Below are positions 1-10,400 of a DNA stretch of 39,260 nt, in pieces. The notes under the pieces are model-generated. The model was not told the origin of the DNA, searched no databases, and saw only the letters and a program-made list of their open reading frames with translations. The stretch is from positions 1 to 39,260 of the forward strand of contig NZ_QWVT01000028.1 in NCBI RefSeq assembly GCF_003570705.1. Direction: 5' to 3'. How positions within the stretch are numbered: the first letter of the stretch is position 1; each line of letters opens with the position of its first letter. Source of the DNA: Mesobacillus zeae (GTDB taxonomy: Bacteria > Bacillota > Bacilli > Bacillales > Cytobacillaceae). Both the position numbers and the translations under genes were made by a program.

Positions 1-2
1 TT

Positions 3-1661
3 CCGATTACAGCCAATGGAAAAGTAAATCGAGCCAGGTTGTTAGAGATGGAAGTCACCTTCACACGAGAGAATGCCTATCAAGCAGCTACAAATGAACT
101 CGAAGAGAAATTAGTAGCCATATGGGAAGATGTATTAGGAGTTGAACGAATTGGAATCCAGGACAACTTCTTTGAACTTGGTGGACATTCTTTGGGAGTC
201 ATAAAGTTGATGTCAACGATTCAACGGGAATTTGGAAAGAGTTTAAGTTATCGAGATTTGTACATCGATTCAACCATCTCAAAGCTTGCGAAGAAAATCG
301 AGAGCATTGAAGAAGAGTATGCAAACACAATTCCCGTATTAGAAGCTTCTGAACTCTATGATGTTTCCTTTGCACAAAGAAGAATGTGGATTATAAACGA
401 ATTAAATCCACAAAGTATTGCGTATAATATGCCAGGAAGATTTGTAATAAAAGACACAGAGCCAGAAGAAGCTTTCAAAGCGACGATAAATGCCTTAGTG
501 ATGAAGCATGAAAGTTTTAGAACATCCTTCATTGAGAAAGACGGGGATGTATTCCAAAAAATTGAAGAGTATCAAGCTGTAGAACTAGATATTGAAGATT
601 TAATGCAATTGCAAGAGGAAGAAAAATATCAAAAAATGCTTGATGCCGAATCATTGATATTTGCTCAACCATTTAATCTAAAAGAGTCAGGTCTTTATAG
701 AATGAAGATACTTAAAATCAATGTTGATCACTATGAAGTTCTATTCTGTATACATCATATTATTTCTGATGGAGTCTCTATGGGGATTATTAGGAATGAA
801 TTTTTTAAGTACTATGAAAATTACAAGCAAAATAAACGACTACCTATTACTCCGCTAAAAATCCAATACAAAGATTTCGCTGCTTGGCAAAATAATATTA
901 TTGAAGAAAAAATGGATGAGGCACTACATTATTGGGAACGTAAATTTGTTAATTTCCCAGACAAACTATTACTCCCAGAAAGAATGATCATGGATTACGA
1001 TGGGAACGACGGTCAATACAACGTTGTAATCGATAATGATCTCAATCAGAAGATCAAAGCATTAGTTTCTACTACGCAAATAAGTGTATTCTCTCTATTT
1101 TTATCGTCCTTATATGTCCTGTTAAATAGAATGACTGGACAAGATGACATCATTATTGGATCACCTGTAGCGGGTAGGGAGCATTTCGAAACAGAGGAAA
1201 TTGTCGGGTGTTTCGTAAACACATTAATACTCAGGGAGAAAATAAACAGAAATGAACGATTTGATCATTTTCTCCAACATGTAAGTACTAGTGTATCTGA
1301 AGCCGTAACGTATCAAGCATATCCATTAGAACTAGTATTAGAAAATTTACAAATGAAATATCCTGATATTCAAGTATTTTTAAATATCATCAATTTCTCA
1401 GATGTAAATGAATTAAAGAATAGCAGTCAGTATGATTTTTCAAAGAATGTGAATGTGAAGTTCGATATGATTTTCTATATTACACCTTTAGACGATCGCA
1501 TTCTTCTCACTTGTGAATATCGGAAAACTAAATTCAAAAATACTGACATTCAGCACATAGTTGGGGAATTGATAAAGGTTATTTCTGATGCAGCAAGTCA
1601 TAGTGAAAAATCTATCTCTGAAATAGGATTGACAACGAGAAGAAGGTTAGTAAAACGATAA
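3..1661 (+). CDS. NRPS, 5'-truncated by the window: A-domain end, T, C
   Basis: The reading frame is open to the window edge. Its first residues (PITANGKVNR) are the A10 motif of an adenylation domain, so the TTG at 39 is not the start and the gene begins upstream. Then comes a peptidyl-carrier domain whose phosphopantetheine serine lies in DNFFELGGHSL (Ser codon 189-191). A condensation domain with HHIISDG (753-773) and an LCL-like N-terminus (FAQRRMWIINELNP, AYNMPG) fills the rest. The protein stops after the C domain with no A domain of its own. The next gene starts 16 bases later with an A domain, so one C-A-T module is divided between two polypeptides. Role: extends a peptide on the carrier protein in the cytoplasm. 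The substrate of the truncated A domain cannot be read. Confidence 0.95.
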   Translation, partial: PITANGKVNRARLLEMEVTFTRENAYQAATNELEEKLVAIWEDVLGVERIGIQDNFFELGGHSLGVIKLMSTIQREFGKSLSYRDLYIDSTISKLAKKIESIEEEYANTIPVLEASELYDVSFAQRRMWIINELNPQSIAYNMPGRFVIKDTEPEEAFKATINALVMKHESFRTSFIEKDGDVFQKIEEYQAVELDIEDLMQLQEEEKYQKMLDAESLIFAQPFNLKESGLYRMKILKINVDHYEVLFCIHHIISDGVSMGIIRNEFFKYYENYKQNKRLPITPLKIQYKDFAAWQNNIIEEKMDEALHYWERKFVNFPDKLLLPERMIMDYDGNDGQYNVVIDNDLNQKIKALVSTTQISVFSLFLSSLYVLLNRMTGQDDIIIGSPVAGREHFETEEIVGCFVNTLILREKINRNERFDHFLQHVSTSVSEAVTYQAYPLELVLENLQMKYPDIQVFLNIINFSDVNELKNSSQYDFSKNVNVKFDMIFYITPLDDRILLTCEYRKTKFKNTDIQHIVGELIKVISDAASHSEKSISEIGLTTRRRLVKR

Positions 1662-1677
1662 TATCGGAGGAGTAAAA

Positions 1678-4600
1678 GTGATATTAATAGATACATTTCG
1701 AGATCAAGCCAAAAAGACCCCTGAAATCATCGCATTATCTACCGAGAGTAAACAGATGACATACCGGGAATTGGATGGACACAGCGACTTTGTCGCTGCC
1801 CATCTTCTCCAACATAATGTTACAAAAGGACATATAGGGCTTTTATTCGAACAAGGGACTGATATGGTCGTAAGTTCTATTGCTACATTGAAAGCTGGTT
1901 TAACGTATATTCCATTAAGTGACCAGTACCCTGAATTACGTATTGCCCATATCTTGGAGGATGCTGAAGTCGAAGTACTTGTAACAAATCATGAAAATAT
2001 GAAATTAGCAAAAAAAGCAGTAGAAAATGGAAATAGAGAAATTCAAATCATAAATGTCGATGAGCTTTCTACTAGCGTTCATGTAACGTCCAATTATGAA
2101 GGGATACAAGCTAACGAATATGCTTACATCCTCTATACGTCAGGCTCAACAGGGAAGCCAAAGGGAGTTATTCAAACGCAAGAGAATATCTACTATTATG
2201 CGACACAATATGCAAATAAATTAGGAATATCCAGTGGAAGCAAAATGACGTTATTCTCTTATTTCTCACATGATGCAGCTATTATCGATATTTATAGTGG
2301 CTTATTACACGGGGCAACTCTCTATCCTAGAGATATTAGAAAAGAAAATGGTTTTAAAGCAATAGTACAGTGGTTAGCAGCAGAAAAAATGAACATATGG
2401 CATTCTGTTCCGACTTTATATCGTCATTTTACTCGTTCATTAGATAAAAACATTGATCTGCCTGATTTAAAATATATAATTCTGGGCGGGGAAAATGTAA
2501 ATAAGCAAGATATTCAGTTATTTAGAGAGAACTTTAAAAACGCTACACTTGTAAACTTATACGGGCAATCTGAATCTTCGTTTAATTCATGCCAATTTAT
2601 CTCTCATGCTGACGAAGAGCTAAGTATTCATCTTGGACGACCAATAGAAGGCATAGAAATCATTGTTGTGGATGAGTTTGATAACGAAGTGCTGCCTTTA
2701 GGTATTGGGGAAATTGTTGTTTCGAACTCCTATATTGCCAAAGGATATTGGAATAACAAAGAATTATCTGCAAAAGTATTTCAAAACGATCCTGAGTTCG
2801 GGAGTCAGTACTGGACAGGAGACTTAGGAAGATTAGAGATTGACGGCTCCATTACATGGTTAGGGCGTAAAGATAAGCAAGTAAAAATCCGCGGATATCG
2901 AATTGAATTAGGTGAGATTGAAAACTGTCTCATGGAAGTAGAAGCAATTAAAGACGCCGTTGTTCTAAAAAAAGAAGGAAAAGAAAACGAGGAGCAATTA
3001 ATCGCTTACTATACGTTGCTTAAGCCCCATTCTAAAGAAGACATAAAAAAGCATTTGAGCAATCGTCTACCTACTTATATGATACCTAATGTCTATCTCG
3101 AGGTAGAGAATATTCCTTTAACAGCAAGTGGCAAAGTAGATCGTAATGAACTTTTGAAGTTAGAAGTCAGTTTTGCCCGAGAGAAAGAGTATCAACAGGC
3201 TACGAATGAAATCGAACAGAAATTAGTTGCGATATGGGATGAGATGTTAAAGGTTGAAAGAATCGGAATCCAAGATAACTTTTTTGAACTTGGTGGTCAT
3301 TCCTTAAAAGCTACCATTGTAAGTGGGAGAATTCAAAAAGAATTAGAAGTGGAGATTGGAGTAAGCGATCTATTCCAATACCCAACAATTAAGGAACTGG
3401 CAACGAAGATCAACGAAAGTCATCAGAAGAAATATGAGAAATTACAGCCTTTAACCAAACAAGAAAGTTATCCTGTCAGTTCAGCACAAAAGCGACTTTT
3501 TGCAATTCAAATGATGGATAAAGAAAATGTGGCGTATAACATGCCATTCGCCCTCAAGTTAGAAGGGCAAGTAGAGCGAGATAGGGTAGAAAAAGCGATT
3601 CAGCAACTCGTTATGAAGCATGATTCCCTAAGAACGAGCTTTCATATTCTAGATGAAGAGATCGTGCAAAAAATCGCTGACCAAGTTACCCTCGCACTTT
3701 CGTATGAAGAGGTAGAAAGTCAAGAAGAAGTAGATGAGACATTGACTCGCTGGGTACAACCATTTGATCTAGAGCAGGCTCCTCTTGTCCGATCAGGGCT
3801 CATCAAGTGGGAAGACCGCTATATTCTCATGATCGATATGCATCACATCATTAGTGACGGGACTACCATGGGCATATTGGCAGAAGACTTTATGAAGGCG
3901 TATGAAGGTGAAGAACTAGAAGTAGAAGAGATACAGTACAAAGAATACGTATTATGGGAAAGAGAGAAGAAAACAAGCGGCGTGTGGGAAGAGCAAAAAG
4001 CGTATTGGAAGCAAGAATTTGAAGGAGTCCTTCCCGTATTAAATCTCCCACTCGACGGTGTAAGAAGCCAAATAGAGAGTAACGTAGGAAATACCTATCA
4101 ATTTATGATCGAAGAAGAGGTTGTCCAAGGATTAAGTAAAACGATGTCTCGCTTAGGTGGAACACTCTATATGGGGCTTATGGCAGGCTACAGTATCTTA
4201 ATCTCTAAGTACAGTGGACAAGAAGACATTGTCATCGGAACTCCGATCGCTGGTAGAAGACACCCACAGCTACAGAAGGTTGCTGGTATGTTTGTGAATA
4301 CATTAGCTATTCGGAACTATCCTGAAGGAAACAAGAAAATCGAAGACTACCTGATCGAATCAAAAGATAAACTCGTTTTAGCATATGAAAATCAAGAGTA
4401 TGCATTTGAAGAACTTGTTGAAGAAGTGAAAAGCAAAAGAGATTTAAGTCGTAATCCATTATTCGACGTTATGTTAGTCCTACATAATAACGAAGTAAAA
4501 GAGATGGCTTTATCAGATCTTCAAGTCAAACCCTATGGAAGAAATCAGAATCGGATAAAATTAGACATAATTTTAAATATGATAGAAGCCAATGGACAAC

Positions 4601-7359
4601 TTGTTTGCGAAACAGAATATCGAAGTAGTTTATTTAGAAAAGAAACCATAGCACTGATGATGAAGCATTACGTAAATATACTAAAAGAAATGATAGTGAA
4701 AAGCGATCAACAGATTCAAAACATCGAAGGAATTGACGAGGAAGAGAAGCAACAATTATTGCAAGATTTTAATGATACACAATTGAACTATACACAGGGG
4801 AAAACACTCATTGATATATTTGAGGAAACAGTAAGGACATATCCAACCCATATTGCAGTCGCGCAAGGTGATACAGAAATCACCTATGAGAAATTGCTAG
4901 AAAAGGTTAATAAAATGGCCCAATTCCTGATGAATGAAGGAGTACAAATAGAATCGATTGTTGGGCTGATGGTGGATCGATCGATCGAAATGATTGTCGC
5001 TATGCTGGCCATACAAAAAGCAGGTGGAGCATACCTACCTATAGATAAGAGCTATCCAAAAGATCGAATCGAGCATCTCTTAATGGATAGTGAGAGCCAA
5101 TATTTACTCACTGATCCAAAACGAATTGAACATCTCAATATAAACTTTACAGGAACTATATTGGATATTACAAACTATGAGAATCAGAAAATAGAAGAAA
5201 CAAGATTAGAAAAAAGGAAAAACGAACTAACTTCCAAAAATCTTGCGTACGTTATTTACACATCGGGGAGTACTGGGAATCCAAAAGGTGTCATGATAGA
5301 ACACCAATCATTACATAATCTTATCCTTGGAATGAGAAAACGAATTCCTTTACAACCAGGTAAGAGTATATTAGCACTAACAACCATCTCCTTTGATTTG
5401 TTTGTGTCAGAAAGTCTCGTACCATTGGCTCTAGGTATGAAAGTTATTGTAGCAAATGAAGAACAACAAAAAGATCCTGCCCTAATTAGCGAACTTATCC
5501 TTCGTCACAAAATAGACATGTTAGCTGTAACACCCTCAAGGATGCTTCTATTAACAAATGATAGAAAATACAAAGAGTGTTTGCAAAAATTAGAAGTTAT
5601 CATGATGGGTGGAGAAGCTCTACCTGAGAACTTAATTGAGAAGATACAAAATAACACAGAAGCAAAAATATTTAACTTGTATGGCCCAACAGAAGCAACA
5701 GTATGGTCAACAGTGAAAGAATTAAAAAAGGGTGAAAAACTAACCATTGGAACCCCTATTTCCAATACAAAAGTCTATATTGTTAATTCGCATCAAAGGT
5801 TAGCTCCAACTGGAACAGTAGGAGAATTATGTATTGCTGGTGATGGTTTGGCCCGAGGATACATGAATCTTCCAAGCTTAACAGCGGAGAAATTCATAGA
5901 AAATCCTTATGTATCTAATGAAAGGATGTATAAAACAGGAGATCTTGCTCGTTGGACACCACAAGGAACCATTGAATATATAGGGCGGATTGATCATCAA
6001 ATCAAAATACGAGGTTATCGGATCGAACTTGGTGAGATTGATGCTGTACTAAGGAAACTACCAGAAGTAAAAGATGCGGTTACTATGGTTAAGGAAAATA
6101 AACAAGGAAACAAGTATTTATGTGCCTATATTGTAACGGAAGCTGAATACTTACCAACTATTAAAAACAGTATTAAAAAACAATTGCCTGACTACATGGT
6201 ACCCACAGCATATGTCACGGTTTTTGGTAAAATTCCTCTGACCCATAATGGGAAGGTGAATAAGCAGGCCTTAAGTTTGATGGAGGAACAAGTTGAAAGA
6301 GTAAATAAGATACCACCAAGAAGTTTTGTAGAAAATACCATAGCTACGATTTGGAAGAAAGTATTAGATCTTGATGAAGTATTTATTCACGATGATTTCT
6401 TTGAATTTGGAGGTAACTCCATCAATATTATTCAAGTTGCTGCTAATCTGCGGGACGAATTAGACATAGATATGAATGCAGCGGACATTATGGCTAATAA
6501 GACGATTCTAGAGCTTTCGGAATATATAACAGAAGAAATGGAATCTAACAGTAACGATTATGGGAATCGTAAGCATGTATTTAAGATTAATCGAAGTAAA
6601 AGTGAAAAGAAAATATTTATCGTTCATGGAGCAGATGGAAATATCTTTTATTTCAGACACTTAGCGAAATTATTAGAAGATAAATATAGTGTCTATGGAA
6701 TTCAACCCCGTGGATTAAATGGGGAAGAACCTTTTCCAGATAGCTATTATCAAATGTTACAAGTTTATATTGACGAAATTCGTCAGGTACAAAGTGAAGG
6801 TCCTTATTTATTAGCTGGTTATTGCGTAGGTGGATATCTTTCCAATGATCTTGCGAATATTATGCAAATCCAGGGAGACGAAGTAAGTGCATTACTGATG
6901 CTAGATCAGGAGGCCTTTATCGAGAAAAAGCACCATAAAAATATAAGGATTATGAATAATATCATTAGAGTGATTGATCTCTGGCGTAGGATTACTAAGA
7001 AAGATAAAAGCTATACGATGAAGACTTTTTCGAATCTCATCCCAAAAGCAAAACCGATTGAGAAAGAAAGACAATTAGAAATTTTGAAAGTAAGAAGAAG
7101 TATCCAAAAATTTTTCGGAGAGGAATTAACGGTAAAATCTAATTATTGCTTCCTAGGTTTTGTATATACCCCTACCCTTGTTATTAAAGCAGTAGATAAT
7201 GATAATGTATTATTCAAGCGTGAATTATGGGAAAAAATGGCCAAAACATCTTTGGAATATTATGAAGTTCCAGGGGATCATGATTCTGTGTTGATGCCGC
7301 CAAATGTAGACGCAGTAGGTGAAATTGTCAGAGACTACTTGCAACGAAAAAACCTATAG
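1678..7359 (+). CDS. NRPS, A-T-C-A-T-TE, terminating protein
   Basis: Starts at GTG, with GGAGGAG about 8 bases upstream. Order: A1 (about residues 1-490), T1 (GGHS Ser542), C (H722-H723 to D727 in HHIISDG), A2 (A3 motif YTSGSTGNPKG near 1194), T2 (GGNS Ser1581), and a type I thioesterase (about 1640-1890). The TE nucleophile motif is GYCVGG, so Cys1716 replaces the usual Ser; Asp1743 and His1868 complete the likely triad. Pocket residues read by alignment to GrsA numbering are DAIHIGLFNK for A1 and DLSAMGLVWK for A2. I recognise neither, so the substrates are open. A1 also has a degenerate A5 motif (NLYGQSE instead of NxYGPTE). The terminal TE makes this the last protein of the assembly line: it adds two residues and releases the product by hydrolysis, cyclisation or another nucleophile. 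Confidence 0.95.
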   Translation: MILIDTFRDQAKKTPEIIALSTESKQMTYRELDGHSDFVAAHLLQHNVTKGHIGLLFEQGTDMVVSSIATLKAGLTYIPLSDQYPELRIAHILEDAEVEVLVTNHENMKLAKKAVENGNREIQIINVDELSTSVHVTSNYEGIQANEYAYILYTSGSTGKPKGVIQTQENIYYYATQYANKLGISSGSKMTLFSYFSHDAAIIDIYSGLLHGATLYPRDIRKENGFKAIVQWLAAEKMNIWHSVPTLYRHFTRSLDKNIDLPDLKYIILGGENVNKQDIQLFRENFKNATLVNLYGQSESSFNSCQFISHADEELSIHLGRPIEGIEIIVVDEFDNEVLPLGIGEIVVSNSYIAKGYWNNKELSAKVFQNDPEFGSQYWTGDLGRLEIDGSITWLGRKDKQVKIRGYRIELGEIENCLMEVEAIKDAVVLKKEGKENEEQLIAYYTLLKPHSKEDIKKHLSNRLPTYMIPNVYLEVENIPLTASGKVDRNELLKLEVSFAREKEYQQATNEIEQKLVAIWDEMLKVERIGIQDNFFELGGHSLKATIVSGRIQKELEVEIGVSDLFQYPTIKELATKINESHQKKYEKLQPLTKQESYPVSSAQKRLFAIQMMDKENVAYNMPFALKLEGQVERDRVEKAIQQLVMKHDSLRTSFHILDEEIVQKIADQVTLALSYEEVESQEEVDETLTRWVQPFDLEQAPLVRSGLIKWEDRYILMIDMHHIISDGTTMGILAEDFMKAYEGEELEVEEIQYKEYVLWEREKKTSGVWEEQKAYWKQEFEGVLPVLNLPLDGVRSQIESNVGNTYQFMIEEEVVQGLSKTMSRLGGTLYMGLMAGYSILISKYSGQEDIVIGTPIAGRRHPQLQKVAGMFVNTLAIRNYPEGNKKIEDYLIESKDKLVLAYENQEYAFEELVEEVKSKRDLSRNPLFDVMLVLHNNEVKEMALSDLQVKPYGRNQNRIKLDIILNMIEANGQLVCETEYRSSLFRKETIALMMKHYVNILKEMIVKSDQQIQNIEGIDEEEKQQLLQDFNDTQLNYTQGKTLIDIFEETVRTYPTHIAVAQGDTEITYEKLLEKVNKMAQFLMNEGVQIESIVGLMVDRSIEMIVAMLAIQKAGGAYLPIDKSYPKDRIEHLLMDSESQYLLTDPKRIEHLNINFTGTILDITNYENQKIEETRLEKRKNELTSKNLAYVIYTSGSTGNPKGVMIEHQSLHNLILGMRKRIPLQPGKSILALTTISFDLFVSESLVPLALGMKVIVANEEQQKDPALISELILRHKIDMLAVTPSRMLLLTNDRKYKECLQKLEVIMMGGEALPENLIEKIQNNTEAKIFNLYGPTEATVWSTVKELKKGEKLTIGTPISNTKVYIVNSHQRLAPTGTVGELCIAGDGLARGYMNLPSLTAEKFIENPYVSNERMYKTGDLARWTPQGTIEYIGRIDHQIKIRGYRIELGEIDAVLRKLPEVKDAVTMVKENKQGNKYLCAYIVTEAEYLPTIKNSIKKQLPDYMVPTAYVTVFGKIPLTHNGKVNKQALSLMEEQVERVNKIPPRSFVENTIATIWKKVLDLDEVFIHDDFFEFGGNSINIIQVAANLRDELDIDMNAADIMANKTILELSEYITEEMESNSNDYGNRKHVFKINRSKSEKKIFIVHGADGNIFYFRHLAKLLEDKYSVYGIQPRGLNGEEPFPDSYYQMLQVYIDEIRQVQSEGPYLLAGYCVGGYLSNDLANIMQIQGDEVSALLMLDQEAFIEKKHHKNIRIMNNIIRVIDLWRRITKKDKSYTMKTFSNLIPKAKPIEKERQLEILKVRRSIQKFFGEELTVKSNYCFLGFVYTPTLVIKAVDNDNVLFKRELWEKMAKTSLEYYEVPGDHDSVLMPPNVDAVGEIVRDYLQRKNL

Positions 7360-7385
7360 CTTAAGCAAAAGCAAGAGAGAATATT

Positions 7386-7430
7386 CATATTCAAGATCAG
7401 CCTTTTCTGGAGAAACTGATCTTGAATATG
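7386..7430 (+). other. Perfect 15-bp stem-loop between NRPS genes
   Basis: Arms at 7386-7400 and 7416-7430 (CATATTCAAGATCAG and its exact reverse complement) enclose a 15-base loop that can itself pair TTTCT with AGAAA. No run of T follows directly, so it is not a canonical terminator. It lies between the TE-ending gene and the Cs-A-T-E gene, in a 131-base gap. It could be an mRNA processing or stability element, or a protein-binding site. Confidence 0.7.
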
Positions 7431-7490
7431 ACTTCTAACTTGAAGACATTTTTATAAGCGTAACAATTCATAATAGGAGCAGATGATACT

Positions 7491-10400
7491 ATGAATGAGC
7501 CGATTTATTATAATCTAACGCATGCACAAAAAAGAATTTGGTATGTCGAGAAAATGAATCCAGGACTAGTTATACATAATATTGGAGGATCACTTCGAAT
7601 AGAAGGAAAGATTGATGTTTCCAAATTAGATAAAGCAATCCAACTTATCATAAAGCATAATGATGGGTTGCGGTTAAGGTTTCGAGAACGAAATGAAGAA
7701 GCTGTTCAGCATGTAGATGAGTATCAGGAAGAAAACATTGATTTTGTTGATTTCACTGAAAAAGAAGACAAACTTGAACAATTTAATCGATGGATTGAAG
7801 GGGTGTTTACTACACCATTTGAATTAATCGATGGCAAGTTATATTATTTTGGAATCTATAAACTATCTGATACAGAGTACGGGGTTTTACTTAACATTCA
7901 CCATTTAATTGCAGATGGTTGGTCTATCCACTTAATAGAGAAACAGCTCTGTAACTATTATAAGGCTTTAGAACAAGAACAAGACGTAACACATTTATAT
8001 AATGAATCTTATGTTAACTATATTCAGACAGAAAAAGCATATTTAAATTCATCACGATTTCTGAAGAACAAACAGTATTGGAATGTGAAGTTTGAAATAC
8101 TTCCTGAAATCATGATAACCAAAAGAATTGGGGATCCCAAGGGCATAAGAAAATCGTTTAAATTGGGGATAAATGAAAGTGCAAAAATTAGAAAATTCGT
8201 AATTAAACAAAAACAACTATCATTGGCTACTTTTTTTACGGCACTCAAAATCATTTATTTACATAAGACAAAATCCATTGATGATATTATTTTGGGAGTC
8301 CCAGTTTTTAATAGAATCGGTCAGAATGAAAAAAATACGGTGGGAATGTTCACTAGTTCTGTTCCTCTTCGAGTTACATGTAAACCTGGCATGAGTGGAA
8401 TAGATGTTTTAACAGCTGTGAATAAAGAATTAAGAGCTTGTCTTGTCCATCAGCAATATCCATATGACTTACTTGTGAATGATTTACATGTAAGAAAAGC
8501 AGGATATGACACTTTATTTGATATCTGTGTGAATTACTATAATACGAAATATTCAAATGAGTTGGGAGATATACCAGTTAGGGTAGAAGAATACTATTCT
8601 GGGTACCAAAGTTACTCCTTACAGATGGTTGTGAAGGAATGGTTAGATAATGATGAAATAGAACTCCTCATTGATTACAGGATTAGTGACTATAGCGATA
8701 TAGAAGTGGAACGTATGTATGATCAGATGATGCATCTTGCTAATCGTCTAATCGAAAACGGAGAAGAACATATTGAAAACTTATCTCTTGGGCATGAAGA
8801 ACATCTGATGAGTGTATTCGATACTTTGAATCAAACAAAAGCTGACTACCCTAGAGAAAAAACAGTGATTGATGTCATCGAAGAACAGATACTTGCACAA
8901 CCGAATGCTATGGCATTAGTTTTTCAAGAGAGTTTCCTCACTTATGGAGAAATGAACCAAAGAATAAATCAATTGGCTCATCATCTAGAGAGTAAAGGGG
9001 TGTTTAAAGGGGATCGAGTAGCCATCATTGCTACTCATTCTTATGAGTTAGTCATAGGGATCTTAGCGACACTGAAAGTAGGAGCAGCCTATGTTCCCAT
9101 CGATCCGAAGTATCCATTAGAAAGAATAGAATACATGCTTCAAGATTCAGATGCGAAGGTACTATATACGAATATAGAAATAGAAGGTCTTTCCTATAAT
9201 CAAGAGCTAATAATGGCCGATGATACAAGCATAGAGAACGAAGACACAACCTATGTAAGTAAGGCAGCACCAGAAGATATCGCCTATATCATCTATACAT
9301 CAGGATCAACAGGAAAACCTAAAGGAGTTATGATTGAACATAGGGGATTAATGAATTATATTTGGTGGGCTGGAAAAGCATATCTAAAGGATGAAAAAGA
9401 AGTATTTGCACTCTATTCTTCCATTACGTTTGATTTAACAATTACTTCTATCTTTACACCTCTTCTCTCTGGTCAATTGATCGCGATTTATGAGGATAAG
9501 GGAGAGGAATTTATCTTATATAAAGTGTTAGAAGATAAAAAGGCAACCGTGATTAAAGTAACCCCAGCCCATCTAACCTTAATCAAGGATCAACCAAATC
9601 ATTCATCATCCGTCAAACGATTTATTGTAGGAGGAGAGAATTTACCAGTTAAACTAGCGAAAGAAGCCTTTGATAGTTTTGGAGGAAAAGTAGAAATCTA
9701 CAACGAGTATGGTCCGACAGAGACAGTGGTAGGATGTATGATCTATCAATATCGACCCGAGTATGACCTGGGATATTCCGTTCCCATTGGCAAGCCAGCC
9801 GATAATGTAGAAATCTATCTCTTCGATAAGAACTTGCAATTAGTTACTCCAGGAATAGTGGGAGAACTATACATAGCAGGAGACGGAGTAGCAAGAGGAT
9901 ATCTAAATAAAGAGGAGCTTACCAAGAATGTATTTATTCACCTAAACAATGAACGATTTCAAAACAAGAGGATGTACAAAACAGGGGATCTAGGTAAAAT
10001 GTTGCCTGATGGGAACATCGAGTATATTGGAAGGGCAGATAATCAGGTTAAATTACGAGGATTTCGTATTGAACTAGGAGAGATCGAAAGTGCGATAAGA
10101 GATATCGACTTCGTGAAGGAAGGTATTGTTCAAGTAAAAAAAGATTTCAATGGACATGATGCCATATGTGCTTATATTGTAAGTGATAATGATTTTTCTG
10201 AACATGCTATAAAACAACAACTTTTTAAGAAACTACCAGCATACATGGTACCTTCTTATTATGTGAATATTGAGCAAGTCCCTTTAACTTCAAATGGAAA
10301 AGTAGATTATAAACAATTACCGGGTATCTCGGTACATCCAGTCGAATTTATTTCGTCTCGAAATGAAACGGAAAGACAATTTATTCAAATCTTAGAAGGG

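Noticed and set aside
39-50. TTG at 39 as the start of the first NRPS gene
   Set aside because: The frame is open to the window edge and upstream codons encode the A10 motif NGKVNR, so the gene begins outside the window.
5505-5765. 86-aa frame on the - strand inside the second NRPS gene
   Set aside because: Antisense to a conserved A domain with no ribosome site or known family; a shadow frame.
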